A program made the position numbers and the translations under genes. The notes below the pieces were generated by a model that did no database searches, was not told the origin of the DNA, and saw only the letters and a list, made by a program, of their open reading frames with translations. Source: Christensenella sp. UBA3792 (GTDB taxonomy: Bacteria; Bacillota; Clostridia; Christensenellales; CAG-138). From it: a DNA stretch of 15,232 nucleotides. Location: the NCBI GenBank assembly GCA_002369195.1, contig DFEW01000053.1:1-15232 (forward strand). The letters are read 5' to 3'. Of the stretch, positions 1 through 6,230 are shown one piece after another; positions within the stretch are counted from its first letter, which is position 1; each line of letters starts with the position of its first letter.

Positions 1-40
1 TCCTCGAAGGAGAAGGCTTTTGGATTCGCGCACTTCATGG

Positions 41-96
41 CTTCTCCCCCTTCAGGGTGGAGAAGCTGTCTGCGAAGCAGACTGATGAGGGGGTGT
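41..96. repeat. Dispersed palindromic intergenic repeat (REP-like)
   Basis: Two nested hairpins lie side by side. The arms at 41-47 (CTTCTCC) and 59-65 (GGAGAAG) are extended inwards by CCC/GGG with a TTCA loop. A second hairpin pairs GTCTGC (68-73) with GCAGAC (77-82) around GAA. The outer C-rich (46-50) and G-rich (89-93) tracts could also pair, giving a cruciform or three-way junction. No reading frame or ribosome binding site fits here. I recognise the layout as a type of intergenic repeat common in Clostridia assemblies; that is pattern memory and not a search result. Confidence 0.6.
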
Positions 97-113
97 TTCT
101 TTTTCGGGCTGCC

Positions 114-131
114 GGGGTCGTCAGCCCCTAC
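114..131 (+). repeat. 18-nt repeat, inverted copy at the right edge
   Basis: GGGGTCGTCAGCCCCTAC occurs here, and its exact reverse complement forms the last 18 bases of the window (15215-15232). The GGGG and GCCCC ends can pair as a short hairpin. Two copies in intergenic DNA at opposite window edges indicate a dispersed repeat, not a gene part. Confidence 0.7.
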
Positions 132-143
132 AGGATGCCAAAA

Positions 144-177
144 AGAAAGGAGGTCCTCCAAAAAGGAGAACCTTTCT
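144..177 (-). terminator. Rho-independent terminator of dnaN
   Basis: Read on the minus strand, AGGTTCTCC (173-165) pairs with GGAGGACCT (161-153) around a TTTT-rich loop with one G-T wobble. An alternative longer stem uses AGAAAGG (177-171) with CCTTTCT (150-144) and a 3-nt bulge. The hairpin runs into a T-rich stretch (TTTCTTTTTGG) about 25 bases past the dnaN stop. It closes the dnaA-dnaN transcription unit before any recF could follow. Confidence 0.7.
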
Positions 178-200
178 GAATGTTCCGTAGCGTATGATCT

Positions 201-1295
201 TTAATAGACGCGCATCGGGACGATCAAATAAAGGAATGCGTCGCCCTGCACCGGACGGATGACGCACGGGGAAATCGGGCTGTTGAATTCCATGTAGACC
301 TTTTCATCCGAGATGTTTTTCAGGATGTTCATGATGTACTTCGGATTGAAGGCGATGTCAATCGGGTCTCCGACGACGCTTACTTCCATCGTATCCTCGC
401 CGCGGCCGACGAAGCTTTCGGCGCTCATGGTGAGCATATCGTCCGCAAAGTGCATCACGATGCTGTTGTTTCCTTCCCTTGCGATCAGCTGCGCGCGGTC
501 GGTCATGGAAAGAAGCTCTGCGGTATCGACGAGCACGCGCGTCTTGCAGTCCTTCGGGATGATGCGCTTATAATCGATGTAGTTGCCGTCCAAAAGGCGC
601 GCGGTCAGGCGCGTGTCGTTGACCTGTACGGTCAGATGCGTCTGCGTCATCCGGATCGTGACATCCTTTTCGGTCTCCTCCGCCATTTTGGCGATCTCGT
701 TCAGGACTTTGCCCTGCACGATGGTGCGCATTTTTGGGAACTCCTTGTCCGCGTGCATGGCGGTTAATGCGAACTGGAACGAGTCGGTCGCGACGAAGGT
801 GAGCACATCCCCCTCCGCCTCGATCAGCGTGCCGGTCAGAACCGGACGAGAATCGTCCTGCGAAACCGCGAACACGGTGTGATCGATCATGCTCTTTAAG
901 TTGGATGCCGGAAGCGTGATGTCGAACGCATCGCCCTTGGTGTGCATCATCGGGAATTCCTCAAACTCGATGCACTGCAGTCTCTGACGGATGCGGCTGC
1001 TCTTGATCTTCAAGAGGTTTCCTTCCTGTTCGGCTTCCAGCTTGCCGTCCGGCAGCTTTCTCAAAATCTCCGAAAGAAACTTTCCTTTTAAGACGCACTT
1101 GCCCTCTTCCTCGACCATCGCGGGAAGGAAGCATTCCTTTTGGAACATCAGATCGGAACAGCAAAGATGAATGCCTTCCTGCGTCGCTTCGATCAGAACG
1201 CCGTCGAGCACGGGCATGGTCGAACGAACGGGAAGCGCCTTTACGACGGACAGGACGCCCATGCACAGATCTTCCGTTTGCATTGTAAATTTCAT
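201..1295 (-). CDS. dnaN: DNA polymerase III beta subunit (sliding clamp)
   Basis: This encodes the ring-shaped processivity clamp that tethers replicative DNA polymerase to DNA and serves as a docking ring for ligase, MutS and other repair proteins. The 364-residue length matches the family (about 365-380), with three repeated clamp domains at about 1-120, 130-245 and 247-364. Typical clamp signatures are visible: TVFAVSQDDSRPVLTG near 140-155, LLDGNYIDYKRIIP near 235-250, and the C-terminal LIVPMR segment. An upstream in-frame ATG at 1322 has no ribosome binding site. The ATG at 1295 follows AAAGGAA at 6-base spacing and begins MKFTMQ, as clamps do. It lies downstream of dnaA on the same strand across the origin gap. 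No recF or yaaA follows; a terminator and repeats do. Confidence 0.97.
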   Translation of the reverse strand: MKFTMQTEDLCMGVLSVVKALPVRSTMPVLDGVLIEATQEGIHLCCSDLMFQKECFLPAMVEEEGKCVLKGKFLSEILRKLPDGKLEAEQEGNLLKIKSSRIRQRLQCIEFEEFPMMHTKGDAFDITLPASNLKSMIDHTVFAVSQDDSRPVLTGTLIEAEGDVLTFVATDSFQFALTAMHADKEFPKMRTIVQGKVLNEIAKMAEETEKDVTIRMTQTHLTVQVNDTRLTARLLDGNYIDYKRIIPKDCKTRVLVDTAELLSMTDRAQLIAREGNNSIVMHFADDMLTMSAESFVGRGEDTMEVSVVGDPIDIAFNPKYIMNILKNISDEKVYMEFNSPISPCVIRPVQGDAFLYLIVPMRVY

Positions 1296-1552
1296 AGCAT
1301 TTCCTTTCTTCCGGTTATCCACCGAACGGGAGAGATTCTCTTTCCGTATTGTTTGATTATAATAGAAGTATTATCAGTAGGAGGTGTGGAAAAGACGGGT
1401 AAGTTGGTTTTATGGCGCATTGCCGCGCTTTTTACTGTGGGAAGCGCGCGGGTAAGGCGGTGGAAAAAGGAGCGACTTTTTCCCGCTTTCCACAGTATCC
1501 GAATTACCCCAAATCCGACCACTTGACAAATCCACATTCTGTGGAAAAGTCT
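1296..1552. other. oriC: Chromosomal replication origin (oriC), dnaA-dnaN intergenic region
   Basis: This 257-bp gap holds no convincing gene and is enriched in DnaA-box-like 9-mers. On the minus strand these are TTTTCCACA at 1540-1548 and 1385-1393 (one mismatch from TTATCCACA) and TTTTCCACC at 1459-1467. On the plus strand they are TTATCCACC at 1315-1323, CTTTCCACA at 1486-1494 and AAATCCACA at 1528-1536. An AT-rich tract at 1345-1376 lies on the dnaN side. A TATAAT at 1356-1361 (minus) could also serve a dnaN promoter, but I see no good -35 partner. In many Firmicutes the unwinding part of oriC lies exactly between these genes. No comparable box cluster is visible upstream of dnaA, so the origin may not be bipartite as in Bacillus subtilis. 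Confidence 0.88.
1357..1393 (-). other. Basal origin unwinding module (DnaA box, GC linker, DnaA-trios, AT tract)
   Basis: On the minus strand, the DnaA box TTTTCCACA (1393-1385) is followed by CCTC (1384-1381). Seven consecutive triplets come next (CTA, CTG, ATA, ATA, CTT, CTA, TTA; 1380-1360), then AT-rich DNA. Read 3'-5' on the plus strand, these triplets are GAT, GAC, TAT, TAT, GAA, GAT and AAT. All have a central adenine, at 1379, 1376, 1373, 1370, 1367, 1364 and 1361. This is the order and polarity of the DnaA-trio element described for B. subtilis, where DnaA loads onto one strand from an adjacent box and opens the duplex towards dnaN. The match is by eye. Confidence 0.75.
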
Positions 1553-2872
1553 TTAATCCTCTTTGATGCGTGCTTTGATGCTCTCGACCGTGTCGCGAAA
1601 TGCCGGATCGGCGTCGATCATCTGATCGATCTTGTTGCAGGCGGAAATCGCCGTCGTGTGATCATTGCGGTCGAACAGCGTCGAAATGCGCTTATACGGC
1701 AAGCTCAACAGCTCGTGGCAGAAGTACATCGCGATCTGCCGCGGCATCACGACCTCCTTGTCGCGCCGCTGCGACATCATGCTTTCGATCGGGATCGAAT
1801 AGTAATCCGCGACCGTTTCCTTGATGCGGTCCGGCGTGATCTCGATCTCCTTCTTCTTCGGAAGCATTTCCTTCATCGCTTCCTTCGCAAGCGGCAGGGT
1901 GATCGGCAGGCGGCGGATCGTCGCATACGCGATCACGCGATTCAATGAGCCCTCGAGCTTTCGAATGTTGTCGACGATGTTTTCCGCAATGAAATTGATG
2001 ATCTCGTCGTCGATTTCCACATGCTTGTTCTGCGCGCGGTTTCTTAAAATGGCGGTTCGCGTTTCAAGGTCCGGAACCTGAATGTCCGCGACAAGACCCC
2101 ATTCAAATCGTGAGGAAAGGCGTTCTTCGAGCGCTTTTATCTCCTTGGGCGGGCGGTCGGAGCTGATGACGATCTGCTTTCCGGCGTTGTGCAGGGTATT
2201 GAACGTGTTGAAAAATTCCTCCTGCACCGCCTGTTTTCCGGCGATGAACTGGATATCGTCGATCATCAGAAGGTCGACGTTGCGGTAGCGCTGGCGAAAC
2301 TCCGTGTTTTTGCCGTAGCGGACCGCTTCGATCATGTCGTTCGTGAACATTTCGCTCGTCACGTACACGATGCGCGCCGACGGGTTCGCTTCCTTCATCG
2401 CGTGACCGATCGCGTGCATCAGATGCGTCTTTCCGAGACCCACGCCGCCGTACAGGAACAGCGGATTATACGCCCTGCCCGGCGCTTCGACGACCGCGAC
2501 GCAGGCCGCGTGCGCAAAGTCGTTCGACTTTCCGACGATGAACGTATCGAACGTGTACTGCGGGTTCAGCGTCAGCGAGTTGATTGACACCTCTTCCGAC
2601 GAAACATGCACGAAATCCTTACGCTGCGAGGGCACGATCAGCAGGATATCGAGAATATCCGGATCCACCTTCTGCACCGCATTGCGCACGTAATCCATAT
2701 AGTATTCCGACACCGTGTTTTTCACGACGTCGTCCGGCGCTTCCATCACCAGAATCCCGTTCTGTACCACGACCGGGTCGAGCACGTCGATCCAGCGGTG
2801 GAACGTCACGGCGGCGATTTGCGGACGAATGCCTTCTTTTGCAAGCGCCCAGGTTTTTTTCATTTCTTCCAT
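1553..2872 (-). CDS. dnaA: Chromosomal replication initiator protein DnaA
   Basis: An AAA+ ATPase that binds DnaA boxes, assembles on oriC and opens the DNA for helicase loading. The 439-residue chain shows all family parts: N-terminal domain I (about 1-80), a short linker, Walker A GGVGLGKT (142-149), Walker B LLMIDD (201-206), the RLSSRFEWGL segment with the arginine-finger-type residues (251-260), and the helix-turn-helix DNA-binding domain IV (about 345-439) with DHTT at 404-407. The ATG at 2872 is preferred because AGGGGA lies just upstream; the in-frame ATG at 2899 has no such site and falls inside the leader hairpin's T-run. The signature loop before DHTT reads LFDRN where most DnaA proteins have LFGGR, and the residues after it are AISA where VIHA or VLHA is usual. 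The promoter and a terminator-like hairpin precede the gene; dnaN follows after oriC. Confidence 0.97.
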   Translation of the reverse strand: MEEMKKTWALAKEGIRPQIAAVTFHRWIDVLDPVVVQNGILVMEAPDDVVKNTVSEYYMDYVRNAVQKVDPDILDILLIVPSQRKDFVHVSSEEVSINSLTLNPQYTFDTFIVGKSNDFAHAACVAVVEAPGRAYNPLFLYGGVGLGKTHLMHAIGHAMKEANPSARIVYVTSEMFTNDMIEAVRYGKNTEFRQRYRNVDLLMIDDIQFIAGKQAVQEEFFNTFNTLHNAGKQIVISSDRPPKEIKALEERLSSRFEWGLVADIQVPDLETRTAILRNRAQNKHVEIDDEIINFIAENIVDNIRKLEGSLNRVIAYATIRRLPITLPLAKEAMKEMLPKKKEIEITPDRIKETVADYYSIPIESMMSQRRDKEVVMPRQIAMYFCHELLSLPYKRISTLFDRNDHTTAISACNKIDQMIDADPAFRDTVESIKARIKED

Positions 2873-2890
2873 ACGGTCCCCTATCTCATG

Positions 2891-2916
2891 AAAAAACACG
2901 CCGAAGAAGCTTCGGC
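2891..2916 (-). terminator. Terminator-like hairpin in the dnaA leader (possible attenuator)
   Basis: On the minus strand, GCCGAAG (2916-2910) and CTTCGGC (2906-2900) form a perfect 7-bp stem with a 3-base loop, followed by GTGTTTTTT (2899-2891). This has the form of an intrinsic terminator. It lies downstream of the best dnaA promoter and ends only 19 bases before the dnaA start codon. It may terminate readthrough from the upstream LytM gene, attenuate dnaA transcription, or both. Confidence 0.6.
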
Positions 2917-2934
2917 TGCTTTTCTTCCTCTATT

Positions 2935-2963
2935 ATCATAACAGATTTCACGGCTTTTGGAAA
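2935..2963 (-). promoter_or_regulatory. Predicted dnaA promoter (sigma-A type)
   Basis: On the minus strand, -35 TTTCCA (2963-2958) is separated by 17 bp from -10 TATGAT (2940-2935). The predicted start near 2928 gives a leader of about 55 bases that includes the hairpin at 2900-2916. No DnaA box overlaps the promoter, so autoregulation by DnaA is not evident from sequence. Confidence 0.55.
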
Positions 2964-2991
2964 GTGATTTTTCAAAAGAAGCGGCAACTTC

Positions 2992-4137
2992 TCACGATAA
3001 ATAATACAGCGGATTGTACGGGATTCCGTCGATCAGAAGCTCGTAGTGCAGAATCGGCGCGCCGCGTCCCTCGATTGCGGGCATATAGCCGATCACCGCG
3101 CCGCGCTTGACGTGCTGTTCGAGCTCGACGGCGACGTTCGCGCAGGAGGAAAGCCGAGAGACGAACCCGTTCTCGTGCTTGATTTCGACGACGGTTCCAT
3201 AGCCGGGACGCTCCCCGCAGAAAATGACCGTTCCGTCCTCCGGCGCGTAGATGCGCGAGCCGGTCGACGCGCTGTAATCGATGCCGTAGTGCATCTCGCC
3301 GAAGCGGATGCCGAAATAGCTGACGACGTCCCCCTTGACCGGCGCGGAAAAGCGCAGGTTCCCCTTGTCCTTCCCGCGTCTGCCCTCCTTGCTGCCGGGT
3401 TCGCGGTCCGGCTGCGCGACACGATAGGTGCCCTCAAGGAAGGATGTTTGCGTAAGCTGGGAGACCTGCCGGTTCAGCGTTTCGACGTCGGACGCGGCAA
3501 AGCCGTCCTTATAGAGCAGTTCCGAGAGCGTCAGCGTCCTTGCGCCGGTGCCGAGCTGCAGATAAAAGCGCGCGCCGACAGGCAGCAGGTCGCTTTTTTG
3601 CGAGCGCACGCCCGGCTCGGAGACCGAGACCGACGCGCGTTCGACGGAACGCTGCACGGAAATGAGCGAACGGTTTTTGTTGAGCTTGTTGAGCGCCGCA
3701 TCAAAGGAAAGGTATTCGACCGATCCGTCCGCAGGCGCGGTCGAAACGGAAGAAACGAGCGTCGCTTTCAAAAGAATGCTGTGATCGTCGATGTTTTCAT
3801 ACGCGCACTGCTGAAAATACGTGCGCAGCAGAAGCTCCGCCGTCTCGCGGCTGTCGAGCGCAAACAGCGCGTCGCCGTCGGAAAGCAGGTTGACCGCGCC
3901 GCTCGGAAGAACGGGCGCGGGGGTTTGAATGATATGCACCGGCGTCGGCGCGGGCGTGTTCGCCTCGACCGAATCCTGCAGTTCGGTGCCGGGCGTCGGG
4001 GTGATGACGGTGCGCTTTTCCGAAAGGAAGATTTTCGGCTTTTCCCGTCCCGGAAGCAGGACGAAGAGAACCGCGAGCGCGACAAGCAGACCAGCAAACG
4101 CGGCGCAGACGATCCGAAATGCTTTTCCGCTTTTCAT
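2992..4137 (-). CDS. Membrane-anchored LytM/M23-fold protein, predicted catalytically inactive
   Basis: The chain has 381 residues. A cytoplasmic start (1-8) is followed by one transmembrane segment (about 9-29), a Thr/Pro-rich linker (44-80), a middle region of no recognised family (81-260), and a C-terminal LytM (peptidase M23) domain (about 261-381). Active LytM-type endopeptidases cut peptidoglycan cross-links using three zinc ligands (HxxxD and the second His of HxH) and two catalytic histidines. Here the ligands remain: H283, D287 and H364. The first His of HxH is I362, and the usual YGHL histidine is replaced within RLSSCAN (S331). Cleavage is therefore unlikely; a structural or partner-binding role, as for degenerate LytM proteins such as SpoIIQ or EnvC, is more plausible. 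A GGGGGGAG ribosome binding site supports the start. It is transcribed towards dnaA and diverges from glgB. Assignment to sporulation or division is not supported by the sequence. Confidence 0.85.
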   Translation of the reverse strand: MKSGKAFRIVCAAFAGLLVALAVLFVLLPGREKPKIFLSEKRTVITPTPGTELQDSVEANTPAPTPVHIIQTPAPVLPSGAVNLLSDGDALFALDSRETAELLLRTYFQQCAYENIDDHSILLKATLVSSVSTAPADGSVEYLSFDAALNKLNKNRSLISVQRSVERASVSVSEPGVRSQKSDLLPVGARFYLQLGTGARTLTLSELLYKDGFAASDVETLNRQVSQLTQTSFLEGTYRVAQPDREPGSKEGRRGKDKGNLRFSAPVKGDVVSYFGIRFGEMHYGIDYSASTGSRIYAPEDGTVIFCGERPGYGTVVEIKHENGFVSRLSSCANVAVELEQHVKRGAVIGYMPAIEGRGAPILHYELLIDGIPYNPLYYLS

Positions 4138-4162
4138 GGCGCTCCCCCCTTTCTTTTTTCAG

Positions 4163-4171
4163 AGTATACCA
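4163..4171 (-). promoter_or_regulatory. Predicted extended -10 promoter of the LytM-fold gene
   Basis: On the minus strand, TGG directly precedes TATACT, an extended -10 element (TGnTATACT). No good -35 hexamer stands 16-18 bases upstream. The predicted start near 4156 gives a short leader carrying the G-rich ribosome binding site. Confidence 0.45.
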
Positions 4172-4244
4172 CACATTCTGTAAAAAGAGAAACAGAAAGG
4201 TTCAATTTTTTGCAGGTTTTACATAAAATTCATTCGTTTGGTGG

Positions 4245-4273
4245 TTCAAAATTGAAAAAATATATGGTATGAT
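4245..4273 (+). promoter_or_regulatory. Predicted glgBCDA operon promoter
   Basis: -35 TTCAAA (4245-4250) and -10 TATGAT (4268-4273) are 17 bp apart, and TGG before the -10 adds an extended element. Transcription would begin near 4280, which places an in-frame ATG at 4269 inside the promoter and argues for the later GTG start of glgB. GGTTCAA occurs at 4199-4205 and again at 4243-4249, overlapping the -35. Confidence 0.6.
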
Positions 4274-4287
4274 AGTGTTGAATGAAT

Positions 4288-4307
4288 ATGGACAGGTCCA
4301 TCTGTCC
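4288..4307 (+). promoter_or_regulatory. Overlapping inverted repeats in the glgB leader (candidate operator or RNA hairpin)
   Basis: ATGGAC (4288-4293) and GTCCAT (4296-4301) form one inverted repeat. GGACAG (4290-4295) and CTGTCC (4302-4307) form a second that shares its left arm. The site begins about 8 bases after the predicted transcription start and could bind a repressor or fold in the RNA as two exclusive hairpins. Function is inferred from symmetry and position only. Confidence 0.4.
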
Positions 4308-4340
4308 GTTTGTCGAATATCTATGGGTGAGGTGAAGCAC

Positions 4341-6206
4341 GTGTCGCATCTGACGGATGATGAACTCTATTACTTCAACGAAGGCAAAACCCTGACGGCG
4401 TATCGTTCGCTGGGATGTCATCTGGTGGAACACAATGGAGAATCGGTTTGGAGATTTGCCGTGTGGGCGCCGAATGCGCGCGCCATTTCCGTCGTCGGTG
4501 ATTGGAACTACTGGAATGCGGAAGCCGACAAGATGTCTCCCGTCGGCACGACCGGCGTATGGGAGATTCTGATCGGCATCGCAAAGGAAGGACAGCTCTA
4601 TAAGTATGCCGTGACCGGAAACGACGGCGCTGTTCTGATGAAGGCGGACCCGTACGCGCAGCGCTGCGAACCGATGGGCACCGCGTCGATGGTCTGGGAG
4701 GCGAAGCCGTTCGAGTGGACCGACGGCGCGTATCTCAATCGCTGCAGCAAGCGCCACAACGCGCCGATGAACATCTATGAATGCCACCTCGGCTCGTGGA
4801 AGAAGGGGCTTTCCTATCGCGATCTTGCGACCGATCTCATCGATTACGCGGTTGAGATGGGCTATACGCACCTCGAGTTCATGCCGCTGATGGCGTATCC
4901 GTTCACCCCGAGCTGGGGCTATCAGGTGACCGGCTATTATGCGCCGACCACGCGCTACGGCACGCCCGACGATCTCAAGTACCTGATCAACCGCGCCCAC
5001 GAAAAGGGCATCGGCGTGATCATGGACTGGGTGCCCGCGCACTTTACGCGCGACAGCTACGGCCTTGCGCGCTTCGACGGCACGCCGCTTTACGAGCATC
5101 CCGATCCGCGCCGTTCGGATATGAAGCAGTGGGGTACGTTGCTGTTCGATTACGGCAGAACGCAGGTGCAGAGCTTCCTCGTGTCCAACGCATACTACTG
5201 GCTCAAGGAGTTTCACATCGACGGTCTGCGCGTCGACGCGGTCAGCTGCATGCTGTACCTCGATTACGGACGCAGCGACGGCGAATGGCTGCCGAACATC
5301 TACGGCGGACGCGAAAACCTCGATGCGATCGCGCTGTTTAAGAAGATCCGTCAGGCGATTGCGGACATCCCCGGCAACAAGATTCTGATCGCCGAGGAGA
5401 GCACCGCGTTCCCTTGCGTGACCGACAAGCACGGCGACAGTCTCGGCTTCGACTACAAGTGGAATATGGGCTGGATGAACGACATGCTGACCTATATGCA
5501 CATGGATTCGCTGTACAGAAAGTGGCATCACGACAAGCTGACCTTCTCGCTGATGTACGCGTTCTCCGAACATTATATCCTGCCGTTCTCGCACGACGAG
5601 GTCGTGCACGGCAAGCTGTCTATGCTGAACAAGATGCCTGGCGATTACTGGCAGAAGTTTGCGCAGCTTCGTCTTTTGTACGCGTATCAGATGGCGCATC
5701 CGGGCAAGAAGCTGACCTTCATGGGCATGGAGATCGGACAGTTCATCGAATGGCGGTTCGACGAGTCGCTCGACTGGCTGCTACTCGACTACCCGAAACA
5801 TGCGGAGATGCAGCGCTTTGTGAAGGAGATCAACCACTTCTATCAAAAGACGCCGCAGCTCTATGAGCGGGACGACGATTGGGACGGATTCGACTGGATC
5901 GCCGTGGACGACTCGGTGCATTCGGTTGCCGCTTTCGTGAGAAAGGATGCGCACGGTGTGCCGGTGCTTTGCGTGTTTAACTTCACGCCGGTTCCGTGGG
6001 ACGACTACTGCCTCGGCAGCGAGCATGCGGGCAAGTATAAGGAGATTTTCTCGACCGACGCGCCGTATTTCGGCGGGGCGGGACTGCACTACAACAAGCC
6101 GGTGCAGACCGTTGAGGAGACGTTCGGAAAGTTCCGGCACCGCATCCACGTCAAGCTCCCGCCGTACGGGGCCGTGTTCTTCAAGTTTACACCGTCTAAG
6201 AAATAA
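4341..6206 (+). CDS. glgB: 1,4-alpha-glucan branching enzyme (GH13)
   Basis: Cuts an alpha-1,4 glucan chain and re-attaches the fragment by an alpha-1,6 bond, creating branch points in glycogen. The 621-residue chain, numbered from the GTG, has an N-terminal carbohydrate-binding module 48-type region with FAVWAPNA and VVGDWNYWN (about 39-60), the GH13 barrel, and a C-terminal beta domain. The four GH13 regions are intact: DWVPAHF (229-235), DGLRVDAV with nucleophile D299, IAEES with acid/base E352, and FSHDEVVHGK with D419. The GTG at 4341 is chosen because GAGGTGA lies 5 bases before it, whereas ATGs at 4269 and 4323 have no ribosome binding site and the first lies inside the promoter. It is the first gene of the operon; glgC starts 24 bases after the stop. 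The GTG start is likely but not certain. Confidence 0.96.
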   Translation: MSHLTDDELYYFNEGKTLTAYRSLGCHLVEHNGESVWRFAVWAPNARAISVVGDWNYWNAEADKMSPVGTTGVWEILIGIAKEGQLYKYAVTGNDGAVLMKADPYAQRCEPMGTASMVWEAKPFEWTDGAYLNRCSKRHNAPMNIYECHLGSWKKGLSYRDLATDLIDYAVEMGYTHLEFMPLMAYPFTPSWGYQVTGYYAPTTRYGTPDDLKYLINRAHEKGIGVIMDWVPAHFTRDSYGLARFDGTPLYEHPDPRRSDMKQWGTLLFDYGRTQVQSFLVSNAYYWLKEFHIDGLRVDAVSCMLYLDYGRSDGEWLPNIYGGRENLDAIALFKKIRQAIADIPGNKILIAEESTAFPCVTDKHGDSLGFDYKWNMGWMNDMLTYMHMDSLYRKWHHDKLTFSLMYAFSEHYILPFSHDEVVHGKLSMLNKMPGDYWQKFAQLRLLYAYQMAHPGKKLTFMGMEIGQFIEWRFDESLDWLLLDYPKHAEMQRFVKEINHFYQKTPQLYERDDDWDGFDWIAVDDSVHSVAAFVRKDAHGVPVLCVFNFTPVPWDDYCLGSEHAGKYKEIFSTDAPYFGGAGLHYNKPVQTVEETFGKFRHRIHVKLPPYGAVFFKFTPSKK

Positions 6207-6230
6207 CCAACGCTCGAAAGGAGAGAATTC

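Noticed and set aside
3046..4272. Plus-strand open frame of about 400 codons opposite the LytM-fold gene
   Set aside because: It runs through the divergent promoter region, has an Arg-rich shadow composition, and is opposite a protein with clear transmembrane and LytM segments.
4269..4340. Upstream start of glgB at ATG 4269 or 4323
   Set aside because: The first overlaps the -10 element and neither has a ribosome binding site; GTG 4341 has GAGGTGA at suitable spacing and matches the usual GlgB N-terminus.
4338..4343. CACGTG cores at 4338-4343 and 13176-13181 as further parS sites
   Set aside because: The flanks do not match: neither has the TGTTT and AAACA arms, and both lie in coding or start-codon context.
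4230..5699. Long open frame on the minus strand opposite glgB
   Set aside because: Its translation is low-complexity and rich in Arg/Val/His, with no known motif or ribosome binding site. It mirrors the codon pattern of glgB, which has all its catalytic motifs on the plus strand.
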